Assembly: GCF_019059575.1 (NCBI RefSeq)
Contig: NW_024882036.1
Span: forward strand, 391,501-455,500
Source: Amphibalanus amphitrite
Lineage: Eukaryota; Arthropoda; Thecostraca; Balanomorpha; Balanidae
Reading direction: 5' to 3'
Length of the DNA: 64,000 nucleotides
In this document: positions 35,813 to 47,436 of the stretch, piece after piece
How the letters are laid out: each line of letters opens with the position of its first letter
Position numbering within the stretch: the stretch's first letter is position 1
Notes under the pieces: model-generated
What the model was told of the DNA's origin: nothing
Databases searched by the model: none
The model's input: only the letters and a program-made list of their open reading frames with translations
Program-made: the position numbers and the translations under genes

Positions 35813-36356
35813 TTAAAGGAAATAGTTCACTTTCACGAAATTATTTTTTTTTGCAATGGATTTATGATTTTTTATGTTCAAAATGATCAGCAAAGAAAAT
35901 AAAACCTATTTATAACAAAAGATTATTTTCTATATTTTGATATAAGAAGAACTTTTCAGTTTCTGTAAGGCACAGGCGATCCAGTATGAAAAGAGCATGG
36001 GTTCCGAAAATTCTTCAGAAACTAGAGAAATTATCGCGGCCACCGGCATTTGGGCGATCTGCTGCTGCTGAATGTCCTTATTGATCAGTACGAGAATTTC
36101 TCTAGAGTTCTCGTAGATAATTTCTCTAGTTTCTGAAGAATTTTCGGTACCCATGCTCTTTTCATACTGGATTGGAATATATGCAAGGCACACATCCTCA
36201 ACGCAAGACACCTTTTTCGGGACGAGAAATAGAATATCTTTGCCTAGGGTGATCGTTGGGCTGTAAAAGCTCCTGATTTATGCTCGTCTCAGCCCAGGCT
36301 ACGGAACTGCTATTCCAGTTCAAAACCCATGTTAAAAAGTGAACTATTTCCTTTAA
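35813..36356. mobile_element. TTAA-ended MITE with an internal 54-bp palindrome
   Basis: TTAAAGGAAATAGTTCAC (35813-) is repeated in inverse ending at 36356. Inside, arms 35981-36034 and 36117-36170 are reverse complements with one mismatch in 54. The total is 544 bp, with no coding potential. Confidence 0.9.
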
Positions 36357-38744
36357 CGGGACAGCTGCATACCCAACCTCTCGGAAATATGTGAGAAACA
36401 ACATCAACTCACTTTATTACAGAGTTACTTAGCGGTACATAGTACATACTTTTCTACGGGACGGAATATCCACAGTAAACAAACTACTCTACCACTGTAT
36501 CATACATTCATTCACGTAACAAAACAACCGGTTCCATTTCGGTGGAGTCTCTGTTGAGCTAAGCACATTTGCGATCATTCCCAGAGAGGAATATGTCCTG
36601 GCAAAGAAAACTAAACATGAATGAACTCTGTATCAATGCTGGATAAACTTAGTTTGTTGGTTGAATGATGTTACAAATAAATATGTGCCAAGAAGGCGCT
36701 TGACCAGAAGCTTAACTTTAACAATACACACATGAAAAAGTAATAATTCTCGGGCTATCGCGAAACGCTCATCATTTACTTGTCTTGAACAATGTCAATT
36801 CGCAACATGAATGATGCCAAAAGAGGTCGGAAATTTTGTTCTAGCACTCAAGAAGATGCCGACCTGGCAATAAGCGCAATCACACACCTAAATTATAACA
36901 AATATAGCATACATCCTGCTTCACATTTTGTTTACTTTGCATCATATTACTACGCTGCTAGTACGCTGCCGTTGTTCAGTCACAACGCCAGCAAAAATGT
37001 ACATATCTTGGTGATGGGTTGTCCTCTTTGATCTCCCAAGAGCCTTCTTAACATCCTCTCATCATTTCAGCGCCCTCTCATTTTTCTCGGGTGCTCACTA
37101 CATATGAGCCTTTTTAGCACCCTCTCATAACTTATCAATACAGTGTCCACCAAAATTACTCTCAGTGATTTCCCAGCCATTTCTCAGCCAATCCCTAGAA
37201 CCCTCTGTCTCTTCTTCGGGCTATCGGTGCCATCTTGGTCCCCTCTTGGCGCCTTCTTGGTCCCCTATCAGCGCCTTCTTGGATCCCTCTCGGCTCTCAG
37301 TGGCCGGCGGACTTTGGGGTCCGCTTTGCCGCGCGGTACTGGGCGAAAACGTCGTTCTTCCAGCATTTGCAGCTACCCGGCACCAGGAACCAGTCGTAGT
37401 AGAGACGAACCTGTTGGCAAGGGGTACGGAGTGACGTCACCAGGGGGTCTAGAAGGGGATGCAGAGAATAGAGACTGTGACCTCAGGGAAGGGGTAAACA
37501 TCGCAAACGGTCGTTCAGTAAAAGGCCTGGTGTAAACACCAAAGTGAGCTATGCCAGCTAAGCTTTGCAAATCACTCGTGAATGCAAAGGAAAGGTGCCA
37601 ATTTGACGCATGTATTGCTTAGATTTTAAATCAAATCCATATAGCCAAGCATGCATTGGATCATCACGTTCGAGTAGGGAGCTCTCTCGCTAGGAGCTCC
37701 AGGCCATTCCGCTTGGAGGTATCACGGATCGCTCTCGAATTCTGCGGACGGTCGAACTCAATCAGGGGCGCGGTGACACGATAAAAACACGCCTTTCAGA
37801 GCTGGTGCCGCCATTAAATCGGCCGGGACGTGCCGTCTCGATTTCAGAGCGACCCGTCCCGCGACTCCACATTGTCCAATGTCTATCACACATCTCCCTT
37901 CTTTACCTTGGAAAGAGGACGAGGAGAGAGTGTGGGAGGAATAGGAGGGGCTCTCGCGGTGGTAATATTTGGCCTCTGAGCGCCCATTGAGTCCGTCTAA
38001 GATCATTGAATGCAGCGTCCCACGGGAGCTTCTCTGGCGCCCGTTCTTTTGACCCACGCGGCCGCCGCGTGCCGGTATGGCGCCCGTGGTGCCGGGGCCA
38101 TTCAGAGGTGCTTCATATCAGCAGCGGCCGGGAGAGCGCCGTGTCGGCAGCCTCTGAGCTCTATGGTCCACCCAGGGGGAGGGAGAGGGGTGCTACCACG
38201 GGGCGGAGACGGCACGTAACGCCGGATATAGCCGAACAGCCGGGCAGAGTCCCCAGAGCGACCGCTGCGGTCGGATATTATGGCCAGGCGGGCCGCGCAA
38301 CGACGACCAAAATAGACTGACATAGTGGGGCACGCTGTTAGATAATGACGTCGTTATTTTAGTGGGTCTGCTTTAGAGAAGCCTAATGTGTGAGAATAAA
38401 TTACCGTGTTTAATTATTGGAAGCATGAAACTTGACTGGACTAGGGAACTCGACGATGAACTTGACTGGTCTTGAAAGTTAAGCCATCAATTAAACATCA
38501 ACTTCAGCATACACGACAGGTACTTGATCTATGGAAGGTCGCAGGTCTATTTGCAAAATTAACAGATCTTGAGTTTATAAATTTTCATTACGAGTGTCTC
38601 AATAGAGGCCTTATGCATGTTTTCACATTGTCAATAGTCCTATGGCTGAGATTGAGATGTGAATGTGCACGATCTGATTTCTAGTCTCCATTGGTGACCA
38701 TTGGGCTACCCTCTTTCCCCAACCCACCGTCCCCAGTTACCCAC
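36357..38744. other. No gene recognised
   Basis: Sequence between the MITE and the nearest exon of the minus-strand cystine-knot gene. It includes imperfect repeats of a GCGCCTTCTTGGTCCCCT-like unit at about 37230-37300. The missing last exon of the cystine-knot gene would be expected here or further left; I searched for a phase-0 minus-strand exon with paired cysteines and found none. Confidence 0.4.
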
Positions 38745-38790
38745 CTGATAGCAGCCCAGCTGATCTGTCCCGTCACAGTGCTCGGCCGGC
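38745..38790 (-). CDS. Spaetzle-like cystine-knot protein, small exon 6 of those seen
   Basis: The minus-strand exon encodes AEHCDGTDQLGCYQ, ending at CAG|GTGGGT, phase 0. An acceptor GGCAG at 38791 gives the phase needed by the preceding GTGAGT donor; a better-looking acceptor at 38805 would require the weaker GTGTGA donor instead. Two Cys and the C-x-Q ending fit the middle of a Spaetzle knot, where a C-x-Q-x-Y segment follows. The next exon was not found. Confidence 0.5.
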
Positions 38791-40514
38791 CTGCCGGCCC
38801 GCTCCTGTAGCTGAGCGGGGGCGGGGGCGGGGGCGGGGGGCTGCTGACCGCTCACAGGCGCCCGCGGCGGCGTCACAGGCGCCGCCAGAGGGAAGGTCTG
38901 GTGCGGGTAGAATAGTTCGGCGACTAGTAGAGAGATCCATCGCGGAGAGGAGAGACAGGAACCTTCGAGAAGGTGGCAACGACTTGACCTGGGGGCAAGG
39001 GGGAAGGGGGAACGTCAGATACGCGAGTCGAACAGCAGGTGGCAACGACTCGACCTGGGGGTGGGGGAGGGGAAGGGCCCAGAAATGTGAGCCTTGAGAA
39101 GGCGACAGTTACATGACCTGGGGGCAGGGGGACGTGAGATCAGGGGCACATTCCTCTATCAGGTGACAGTAACTCGTCAAGGGATGGGGAAGGAAGCACA
39201 TGTCAGTGAACAGACATCCTATCTATCCTACAGCAGGCCATACGGACATTATCAGTTGCCTTACCTACACATTTTCACACTTTGTATGAGCTCTGTCACT
39301 CAACGTCTTCCTACCTGAAGTTATTTTCGACAGGCACGTATCATCGTATCTACCTGTCATTTGGGGCTCATACTCCGCCCATCTTTGAAAACTTGGATGT
39401 ATTTATAGCCCTCTTGAGATCCAGAGGGTGATCCATTACCCGCGCAACTTCCAAACTTGCTGCATATATTGCTGCAACATCCCTCACTTCCGCCCCGGGC
39501 TGTCGGGACCAGTCAGCTCGCCGTGGACGCTGTCAGGCCGAGTCGTGTCATTTGATTCCGCGGAAAAGTGATCTTATTTCAGCTCTGACAGCGCCTGGAT
39601 GAGACAGTGCCTGGATGAAATCCATCCGATATCTACCAATTTTCGCTGAATGGTTTTACCGTTCGAGGAAGCGACTTTCAGATGAGATTTATGCTTCGAG
39701 AGCACTTACGTAGAACATTATCCATGCGCACTCTACATTTGTAGAAATCGAAACCCACTCGAGTTTTCTGTACCGTACAATTGGCCTGAAGATCTTTAAA
39801 CGTCTGATAGCTTGAGTGACACCACTCGACAGTGAAATCAACTCCTGAGTGAAATGAACTCGATCTAGTGGAGCGTACTTAACCAAACGGCAACCATTTG
39901 CTTCAACCAGATCTGGGCTGCCACTGAGACCGAACCGTATTCAAATCAGTCCAGCGTAAAATCCGGGACACTGGCAGACCGTGGCGCTCGCCAGCGCTCA
40001 TCGCCGCTGCTGAGGCTGGCCTAATTGGTTGACAATGTGTGACCGCGGAGCTGACAATGGAATTGGACGAGCTGAGATTTAAGAGAAAGACGCCGGAAGC
40101 TGGTATGTCGACCGCGAAATGGGCAGCGCAGATGTAAGACGTTTAGAGTGCATTGTGGCTTGATGAGTTTTAGGATTAATAGCATTACGCTGCAAGCCGC
40201 GAGGTACGTACGTTGACCTGAGTATTTTGAGTAGCCACTTCGAGTAGCCAAGGGCACCTGGGGAGAAATGAGACTCTCCGGGACGATAAAATGCCTCAAG
40301 ATTAACGGCCACTGTACTCATAATTGATCAATCATTGGATAAGTGAATCAACTCGTTTGCTGTTCATTTCAAAACACACTGACCTATCGCAAATGATTAA
40401 ACAATACACTGAACGTTATAATGAATTTAGCACGATTCTTGTGTAATCTCACGTAGTTCCCAGACTAATGAAATAACCTCCCAAGCCCCAATCAGACCCT
40501 TTGACTCAACTCAC

Positions 40515-40760
40515 ACGCAGCTGGTGACCTCAATGGTCTGAGTGAAGTACCCCTCGTGCGGAATCTGCACCACGTAACGCCAAATCCCCTCGTAGTTTCT
40601 GGCGAACACCGGCGTCACGTAGTCGACCACGGAAGGACAGGGGGTCAGCGGCGCGTCACCCGAGGTCAGGTCAGGAGATGACCTCTGGCTGACCTCTTCG
40701 TCAGAGTCCCCGCCGCCGCCGCCGCCGCCGCCTGACCAGCCCCTGAACAGGGTGCAGAAT
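40515..40760 (-). CDS. Spaetzle-like cystine-knot domain, main exon
   Basis: This 246-nt minus-strand exon (phase 2 to 2) is bounded by CTCCGTCAG and GTGAGT. After FCTLFRGW and an eight-glycine tract comes an acidic linker, then the knot core CPSVVDYVTPVFARN, GIWRYVVQ and FTQTIEVTSC. The spacing C-x(3)-Y-x-TP-x-A-x(5)-W-x(2)-VV-x(8)-TQ-x(5)-C is the Spaetzle pattern. Such proteins are secreted dimeric ligands of Toll receptors in immunity and development. The gene is interrupted by large transposon-filled introns. Confidence 0.7.
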
Positions 40761-41195
40761 CTGACGGAGAGAGAAGGGGTGATGTTAGGTTACATAACGC
40801 GCAAATTATGGCAGTATAGAGTTATTTTAGGGTTATTAACGCGCACTTTGACTAAATAACGCGCAAATTATTTTCTAAAAATGTTGCAAATATCAATGCA
40901 TCATGAGCTAAGATTTTAACACAAATATTTTATTTCAATTATTTTATGACTAAGGCTATCGGTGGCGGGTGGTACGATTCCCCGAAGACAGAGCATATCA
41001 ACAATCAGAATCCGCTTGAAATCGTTCTGGAAATGTCATTTCGGTGAAAACTCATGCACTGATTAGTGATAAGTATGTGACACTGTATGTATGACTTAAA
41101 AAAGCAACACTAAAAAGTAAACAAACAGATCACCTTTCTTTTGTTAGGTCACATTCATCGAACATCCTATAAGCACAAATACTGCGTTCCTAATC

Positions 41196-42715
41196 CAGTA
41201 GGTGGAACTATGGTCGTGAGTACCCAAATATAGGAACGTTCCCATTTTTGGGAACGGAGTTCCCAAATATGGGAACGGGCGTTCCTATTTATGAGAACGG
41301 AAGGTAATTTTTCGGCCGTTCGCCCACTAAAACTCATTAGTGCATCACGTCTCAAAAAAGTGCACGCTAATTTAAGTATCTACTAAATCTCTATAAAATT
41401 ATCTTTAATCTGACCGTTGAACAAGGAAATTGACCGTCGAATGATATTTTTAATGATTTTTTGAAATGGCGGAATGGTGAAAACATGGGTTATACTACAT
41501 TTAACATGCAATTTAAAGGAAAATGAAGCGTTTTTACATTTTGAGGTCAAGTATAATAATTTTCGCCTGGTTATGAAGTTTCGTACTAGCGACACCAGAT
41601 GCTGACATATGCAAGCGAACACGCGGACAGTCCCGAGGTAATATTGTTGACTTTTGGTGTCGAGGCGCACGACCGCGTGGAACGTCAGTGATTTTACCGA
41701 ACTACTGTTGTAAACTCAGTTTCAGTGGTTTAAAATTATTCAGCTGTATTTTATCAGTCCGGAAAGACATATTTTATTTGGATGCTAGCTGTTTAGCATT
41801 GTTTTATAAGGAGCGTCATGAGCGTGGTTTTTGTCTTCCGTGTTTCTAAGCATGATCGTTTTGGGGGAATTTCTCTTATATAGGTCGCTCTGTGTGGCTT
41901 ATTTATAATTTTTATGCTGATTTCGATCATTCCTCGTGCCCATCCTACCAGGCCTTTTGCCACTTACACTCATTAAGAAAGGAAAAAACTATATTTTCCA
42001 TGGGACTAGGTGTTTTGCGGGTGTAACATATTCAGCGTTCCCATTTTTGGATACTTCCTTGTGCTCGTCAACTATCGGTGATAAACAGACAGGTGCTTGA
42101 CTTGTCTCCACCCTCGGCGCGGACGGTGGATATAGGTATGGAAGACCTTGTTGAACATCGCTGAGCGTTGTGAATTACGTAATCCTGCAGAGGGGGGCGT
42201 GCCCGCTGCGAGATCGACGGGAATAAAAGCGCAGAAGACCGGGCGAAACATGCGACGGTCTTGCCGGAAAGGTCATCTGATGATTGTTACGTTAACAATA
42301 ATTTGCGGCGTTGGACGTGATGCTTGTTAATGAAAAGAGCCCCTGAAAGGCGTCGGTGAAATCGTTCCCAATTTTGGGTACGCCGTTCCCATAATAAGGA
42401 ACGCTTGCAACGCCAGTGTACGAGAGCGTTCCCAAATTTGGGCTCGCGGCCCGGATGATGGACTGCTTTAGAAATAGGGGAACGATTTGAAACTACCATG
42501 GGCCTTACAATATCAAACTCTTTCCCAACAATATTGAGACAAATATCAGGCGGTTCACGATCATTTTATATTTTTTGGACGTCATTTAACGGTTCTTTTT
42601 CTTGTTTTAAATAATTCCTACATGGTGTTCCCATATTTGGGTTTATCGTTCCCAAAGATGGGAACGAAAATGCGTTCCCGAAAATGGGTACGCTTGACCA
42701 CAGTTCCGCCTACTG
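41196..42715. mobile_element. TIR element with arrays of GTTCCCA/TGGGAAC palindromes
   Basis: CAGTAGGTGGAACTATGGTC at 41196 matches, with few changes, the inverse of the end at 42715 (CAGTAGGCGGAACTGTGGTC). AATC follows the right end and precedes the left end, a possible 4-bp duplication. Next to both ends lie tandem short palindromes of the form GTTCCCA-W4-5-TGGGAAC (41227-41305; 42627-42690), and others occur at 42034 and 42364-42440. No transposase frame is present. It lies in an intron of the cystine-knot gene. Confidence 0.8.
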
Positions 42716-44364
42716 AATCAGTTTAACTGCTATTCAGTCAGATGATGTTTCCCGGAAAATCACATCCCCGGGGAGGCCCACCCTGACCACGGCTAACACC
42801 TGTCGGGGCACACCGCCCGGGGCGGTCGGCCGGTCGGCGGCTCTGATTGGTCGAACGTCACGTGCCCCGGGGGCAGGCAGAGGCAGTCAGCTGACTCCCG
42901 TACCGCCCGCGGAGGGATCAATAGCGTCTCCGGGGGGGGGGGAGGGGGATACCAACAGGTGTGTAGCCCGGAGACAGAGGGGGGGGGGGGGGCAGGGAGA
43001 ACTGGTGAAAGTAGATTATTGTTGTTTTCATTGGAGACTGGATAATTGATAATAATATATATTCCTACCAAAGGCATTACGTCAGATGGAAGTTGCACTA
43101 GTACAACTTTACATATTTAAATTCGGTTTCACTATTTAAACAACTGGCGTCTGGCTTCTACAGCAAAAGCCGCCAGCATTTGACGAAAGCGTCAGTGACA
43201 GTAAAGGGCAGAGAGGTAGGTGCGTCACTCAACTTCAAAATGACGTCAACTCTTATATATCTCTTTCATCTAAGTTCGTACCAGATTGGCAGCTCAGATA
43301 CACATTACACAATCAGCCTAACTCCGAAATGAGCCATCGAAGTTTAACAGTCAGCCACTGAAGCCCGAGTGACGTCATAGCTGACGACGGCATCGATTTC
43401 GGAGGGGACTGTTGTGAGTCTATGACGTCACAAGACCGAACGGGAGCTAATGGGGAGCATCCGTCAATGTCCCGACCCTGTGGGAGGATATTGGTCGGGT
43501 GGCTTCTCTGATGGCCGCAAAATCAATAATGCAGGCCTCTGTTGCTCGAGTGTTTCGAAGATACATAAATTGGCATTTGCCGGCAGTTGTGAGGACCAGA
43601 TGCTAATCGGAGACTGAAACCAAGAAAAGTGCAACATAGGCACACTGGGTGATTGGTTTGCAAGCAATGAAATTTTGATGCGGCTTGTCATAATACCGTT
43701 TAACGTATATGGTAGGAATCCGGAATCCGGATGAATTTAAGACTGCGCTCAAAGCTCATTAAATCAAATACAATGGAGGACTTGTTTTCTTCCAGTTCCT
43801 ATTTCGTCCATGTTCAAAAGCAATTGGGTAAGTTTGTTGGCACCGATGCATTTACAGTAAACAGCGCGTCTTTCGATTAATTCAACGACCGGTGTAGGTA
43901 TGTCTTTTTAAGATCATAAGATAATATTTCTCGCCAAGCAGGACAAAAGAGCGAAACTGTGGAATGCTGGGGCCACATCATCAGAAATGGCCTAGCCCGA
44001 AAAGAGTTTTGGTATGAAAAGCATTACAAACATTGCAGCAGAGCAAGCTATAGCTCAGAAGTTGTGAAGACAAATACAGCTTTGCCTGGCTTTGACGAGG
44101 CCGATCTTTCAGCAAAAGTTAGGAATCCCTGAAGCAAACCATTGTGTACTGAATAAAGTTGCAGGCATACGAAATAATGCATGCATCCCCTGTTGTTTCA
44201 GAGCTAAGATGCATGCCTGCTAAAGCCTGAGATGGAACTTAGAAATGCTATAGTAAGGGATGGAAGCACTACGTGTAAAAAACAGTCTCTATGCATAAAG
44301 CTTTGAGTGTACCAGTTGATGTAATGTAACATTTGACATGTCCTAATTACCGTCAAATACTCAC
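42716..44364. other. Intronic, no gene recognised
   Basis: Contains G runs at 42933-42942 and 42980-42993 and several TGACGTCA-like motifs (about 43240-43430). It lies in the intron between the exons at 44365 and 40760 of the cystine-knot gene. Confidence 0.4.
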
Positions 44365-44511
44365 ACTCCCCAGTTGGTGTCGCAGAAGCCGCGGCTGTTC
44401 CTCGCCGGCTCCTCGTCTCCAGCGTCCGCCTTCGGCTGACCTTGACCCTGACCTTGACCTTCAGCCGAGCGCCGACCGCGGCCGCGCTTAGCAAACAGAC
44501 CGTTTGATTGT
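44365..44511 (-). CDS. Spaetzle-like protein, exon with convertase site
   Basis: Minus-strand exon of 147 nt, phase 2 to 2, acceptor CTGTTGCAG and donor GTGAGT. It encodes GLFAKRGRGRRSAEG, containing RGRR, a furin-type cleavage site (R-X-K/R-R), followed by a Gly-Gln repeat and an acidic stretch, then RGFCDTNWGV, the first cysteine after the cleavage site. The site would release the C-terminal cystine-knot ligand, as in pro-Spaetzle. The Gly-Gln repeat is encoded by tandem GGTCAAGGTCA-type units. Confidence 0.7.
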
Positions 44512-44794
44512 CTGCAACAGTTGTCCCATGTCAAACAATGCGAAACAAACTGTAATAACATGAGTTTTCCTTGGCGGGAGAGGGAGGGTAAGAGAGGGGA
44601 CGTGCACAAAGCACCAACTCACTTTTGTGTTCGTTTTTTTTTTTTGTATTTGCATCTATCTGTCTTGGCCTGCAATTACTTTTTTATCTCCTCTTGCTTT
44701 CTCGCTCCTTCTTCATCTCCCTCCATCCTCTCCCTTTCTCTCTTCTCTCATCTCCCTCTCTCCCTCATCCTCCCATATCTCTGCCTCCCCACAC

Positions 44795-44902
44795 CCTCCC
44801 TCCCTCCCTCCCTCTCTCTCCCTCCCTCTCTCTCCCTCTCTCTCTCCCTCTCTCTCTCTCTCTCCTTCTCTCTCTCCCCCTCTCTCTCTCTCTCTCTCTC
44901 CG
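44795..44902. repeat. Imperfect CT/CCCT microsatellite
   Basis: CCCT and CT repeats over about 110 bp in an intron of the cystine-knot gene, within a longer pyrimidine-rich stretch starting at about 44650. Confidence 0.9.
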
Positions 44903-46205
44903 TACATTCTTCACCAGTAGCGTCACCCATCGGCCCACCTTCTCTCACCATTGAGCCGCATGCCATGCATTATGTATTGTGAGGGAGGCACCCGACTAGC
45001 ACACAGTCACCCCGCCCCCGCGACGGGGTCAAAGGTCACAGACAGGTCACCGTCCGGAGGGGTCAGGGGTCACAGGGGACGCGCTGGAGCCGGCCGATAA
45101 CGCAGTGGGTAGCGGGAATGGTCGTGGGATTTGCGACCAATAAAATGGGCCTGAAATGGCTGGGTAGTTACTGAAGAAATTACAATAATTTCGGATACGT
45201 TTGAAGTAACGTTTGTTCGTCGTGGGGCGTGTGCCGTTGCTACAGTGCAAGACTATTGGGTGTTGAATTATTAACTGTGCTTTATACTTGAAACTCAGGA
45301 CAATGCTCACAAGACTTAACCTCAATTGCTTCTAAATCATTGCCAGAAACGTCTACGCAATATGTCCAACCGTCAAGAGTAGCACCAACGCAGTCCGATC
45401 TCCGCACTCCGCAGTCTCTTCAAAACGTCTCCAATATTGCGCCACAAATGCCCCCAGAACAGCGCCACAATGGCCTCATATTGACAGCAGATGGTGCTGA
45501 CCATCACCATCAACTTTATCACCATCACCATTTGGGGCCATCTGACTCGACATTTGGCCGCCTAACTTTGCTCGCTCCAAGGCCCGCTCGCTCCCTGGGT
45601 GCGGCGCAACAGGTGACCAACTCGAGGGGAAGTCGCCGCTCAGCCGTCAACTTTCCTCGTCCTCAGAGAAATAAGAGAGGTCCCAGAGCCCAGACAAAAG
45701 CGCAAAAGTGCTAACCATTACTGAACAGAGTGACACAGTTGCCATTTTGGTGTGAAAAGAAGAATGGTAGAGAGGATGGTCAAACAAACGCTACATAAGG
45801 TTTCTAGGATTGATATTCTGAAGAGTTGTTCGTTGGAGCAACAAGCTGCAGCTATGTATGAGTCGTTTTCTGTTCTAGAGCTGTCTGCTCATATTTGTGG
45901 CAATTGAGAGAAGTAGCACGGTAACAAAAAATAATTCAGACGCGTATTTGTAGAAGGCATTGCCGTGTTCATAAAATGATATTACTTCAGAGGGGCAATG
46001 CAACAATCATAACCTGAAGGACTGAATTCACCCATTTCCTGCACTTCCCACAATGTTATAATCGCTCGACGAATGAAATTGAAGACACGGCGGACATTTA
46101 TGTTGACTGTTGGGAAGTTTCGACACATTGCTATATGAATTATCACTACCACGGCGCCTTGCCGCTTGACTGCATAAGGCGCCGCTCTATTGATTTTGTA
46201 TAAAT

Positions 46206-47146
46206 TTAACACGCGAGTTGCTGGGGGGGGCGTTAAACGCCCCCACTTTTTTCGCCGGGCCATAGCATAAAAACGGCGCGCCGCAGGCGCGCCAAATTTG
46301 GGCTACCTGTAGGGAATTGATTGTAGTTTATTGTGACAAAGTTTCAAAAAAAATTGGTCGGAAATTTTTTGAGATATCGGGGTTTTAGTGACGTCATGAT
46401 TTCTGAGTTTCCGACCAAAAACGGCATATGTTCAAAAAATCATATAAAATCACAGAATAGACATACAGACATGCCGTAAACGCTATTAGACTGCCAATAC
46501 CATGAATAATCAAATGGCTATCTTCGATTACTGATTATCGTTCCGCATTTTCCAAAATCTTGAACTGAATCTTGACAATTTCTCGTGACTTCTTCACGAC
46601 CATGCTACATGCATTTCTTAAATTGAACTTTTTGAGCCAAACACGTACACATATGATAAAATGAATGTAACCATCGTGCTCTACGCCCCAAATTACCCAT
46701 AAAACATGTGTCACAGGCTGCGAATATCAGTTTTGATTTTCGGGGATATGTGCCTACCCGGTTGACCTGACCTTGACCCTGACCTCTGCTTGACTGACCC
46801 CTACAAGGAGCTGACACTCTTGTAGGCCTTATATGATGGATTGTGCACCGTTTTGATAGAGTTACTGACGAGAGGCGTGAGAGAGGCGCCCATTGCGAAG
46901 TCCTGAAGTCGATGCTACTGAAAGCCCGATTTCAGGTGTTTGACCTGACCTTGACCCGACCTGTGACCTCAAAATTCAACTTTGAAGTGCTCATCTGAAG
47001 CGTCTCGTCGCGCTCTTTCGTTCGCCGCCTCGTGCGTTTCGCTGCGCCTATTGGTTCTCGAGTTATCGGCTGGGGGCGTTTAACGCCCCCCCCCCCCCCC
47101 CCAGCAAACGGTGGGTGGCGAAATACCCCAGCAACTGCCGGGTTAA
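46206..47146. mobile_element. Hairpin-ended TTAA element B (double-hairpin family)
   Basis: TTAA flanks TIRs whose inner part AGTTGCTGGGG is identical at both ends (46215-; inverse ending near 47136). Inside each is the hairpin GGGGGCGTTAAACGCCCCC (left) and its inverse (right, 47072-), with a long C run on the right. CCAGCAA occurs at 47101 and again at 47128. The interior has GTGACGTCATG near the left and two clusters of TGACC(T/C)TGACC hexamers near 46762-46800 and 46940-46972. It is non-coding and lies in the intron between the exons at 47317 and 44511. Confidence 0.8.
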
Positions 47147-47316
47147 CACGCTTATAGAAGAATCCTGATCAAGAGAAAATGTTGACTGGTCAATTTAACC
47201 ATTGCATCACGAGAGCTCATAACAGAATGCAGAGTAGCACAGCAAGCAGAGACCATAGCAAATATTCAACAAGATCCGTGTTGACATTCAGCCAAATCAT
47301 TGATTTGAGTACTTAC

Positions 47317-47436
47317 GCGTGGTGTTTGATTTTGCTCGGCTTCTGGAATCGTGCCACCTTGGGCAGCGTCGGGTCCTTCTTCAGGATGGGAAGAGTCGAG
47401 CCGAAAAACTCCAGAGATTTGTTCTTGATGAGCTCG
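47317..47436 (-). CDS. Spaetzle-like protein, pro-region exon
   Basis: Minus-strand exon of 120 nt (phase 2 to 2), acceptor CTCTTTTTCACAG and donor GC|GTAAGT. It encodes FELIKNKSLEFFGSTLPILK, then a Lys-rich stretch ending KPSKIKHHA. It would be part of the pro-domain before the convertase site. I do not recognise this segment by itself; the call depends on phase-consistent joining to neighbours. Confidence 0.65.
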
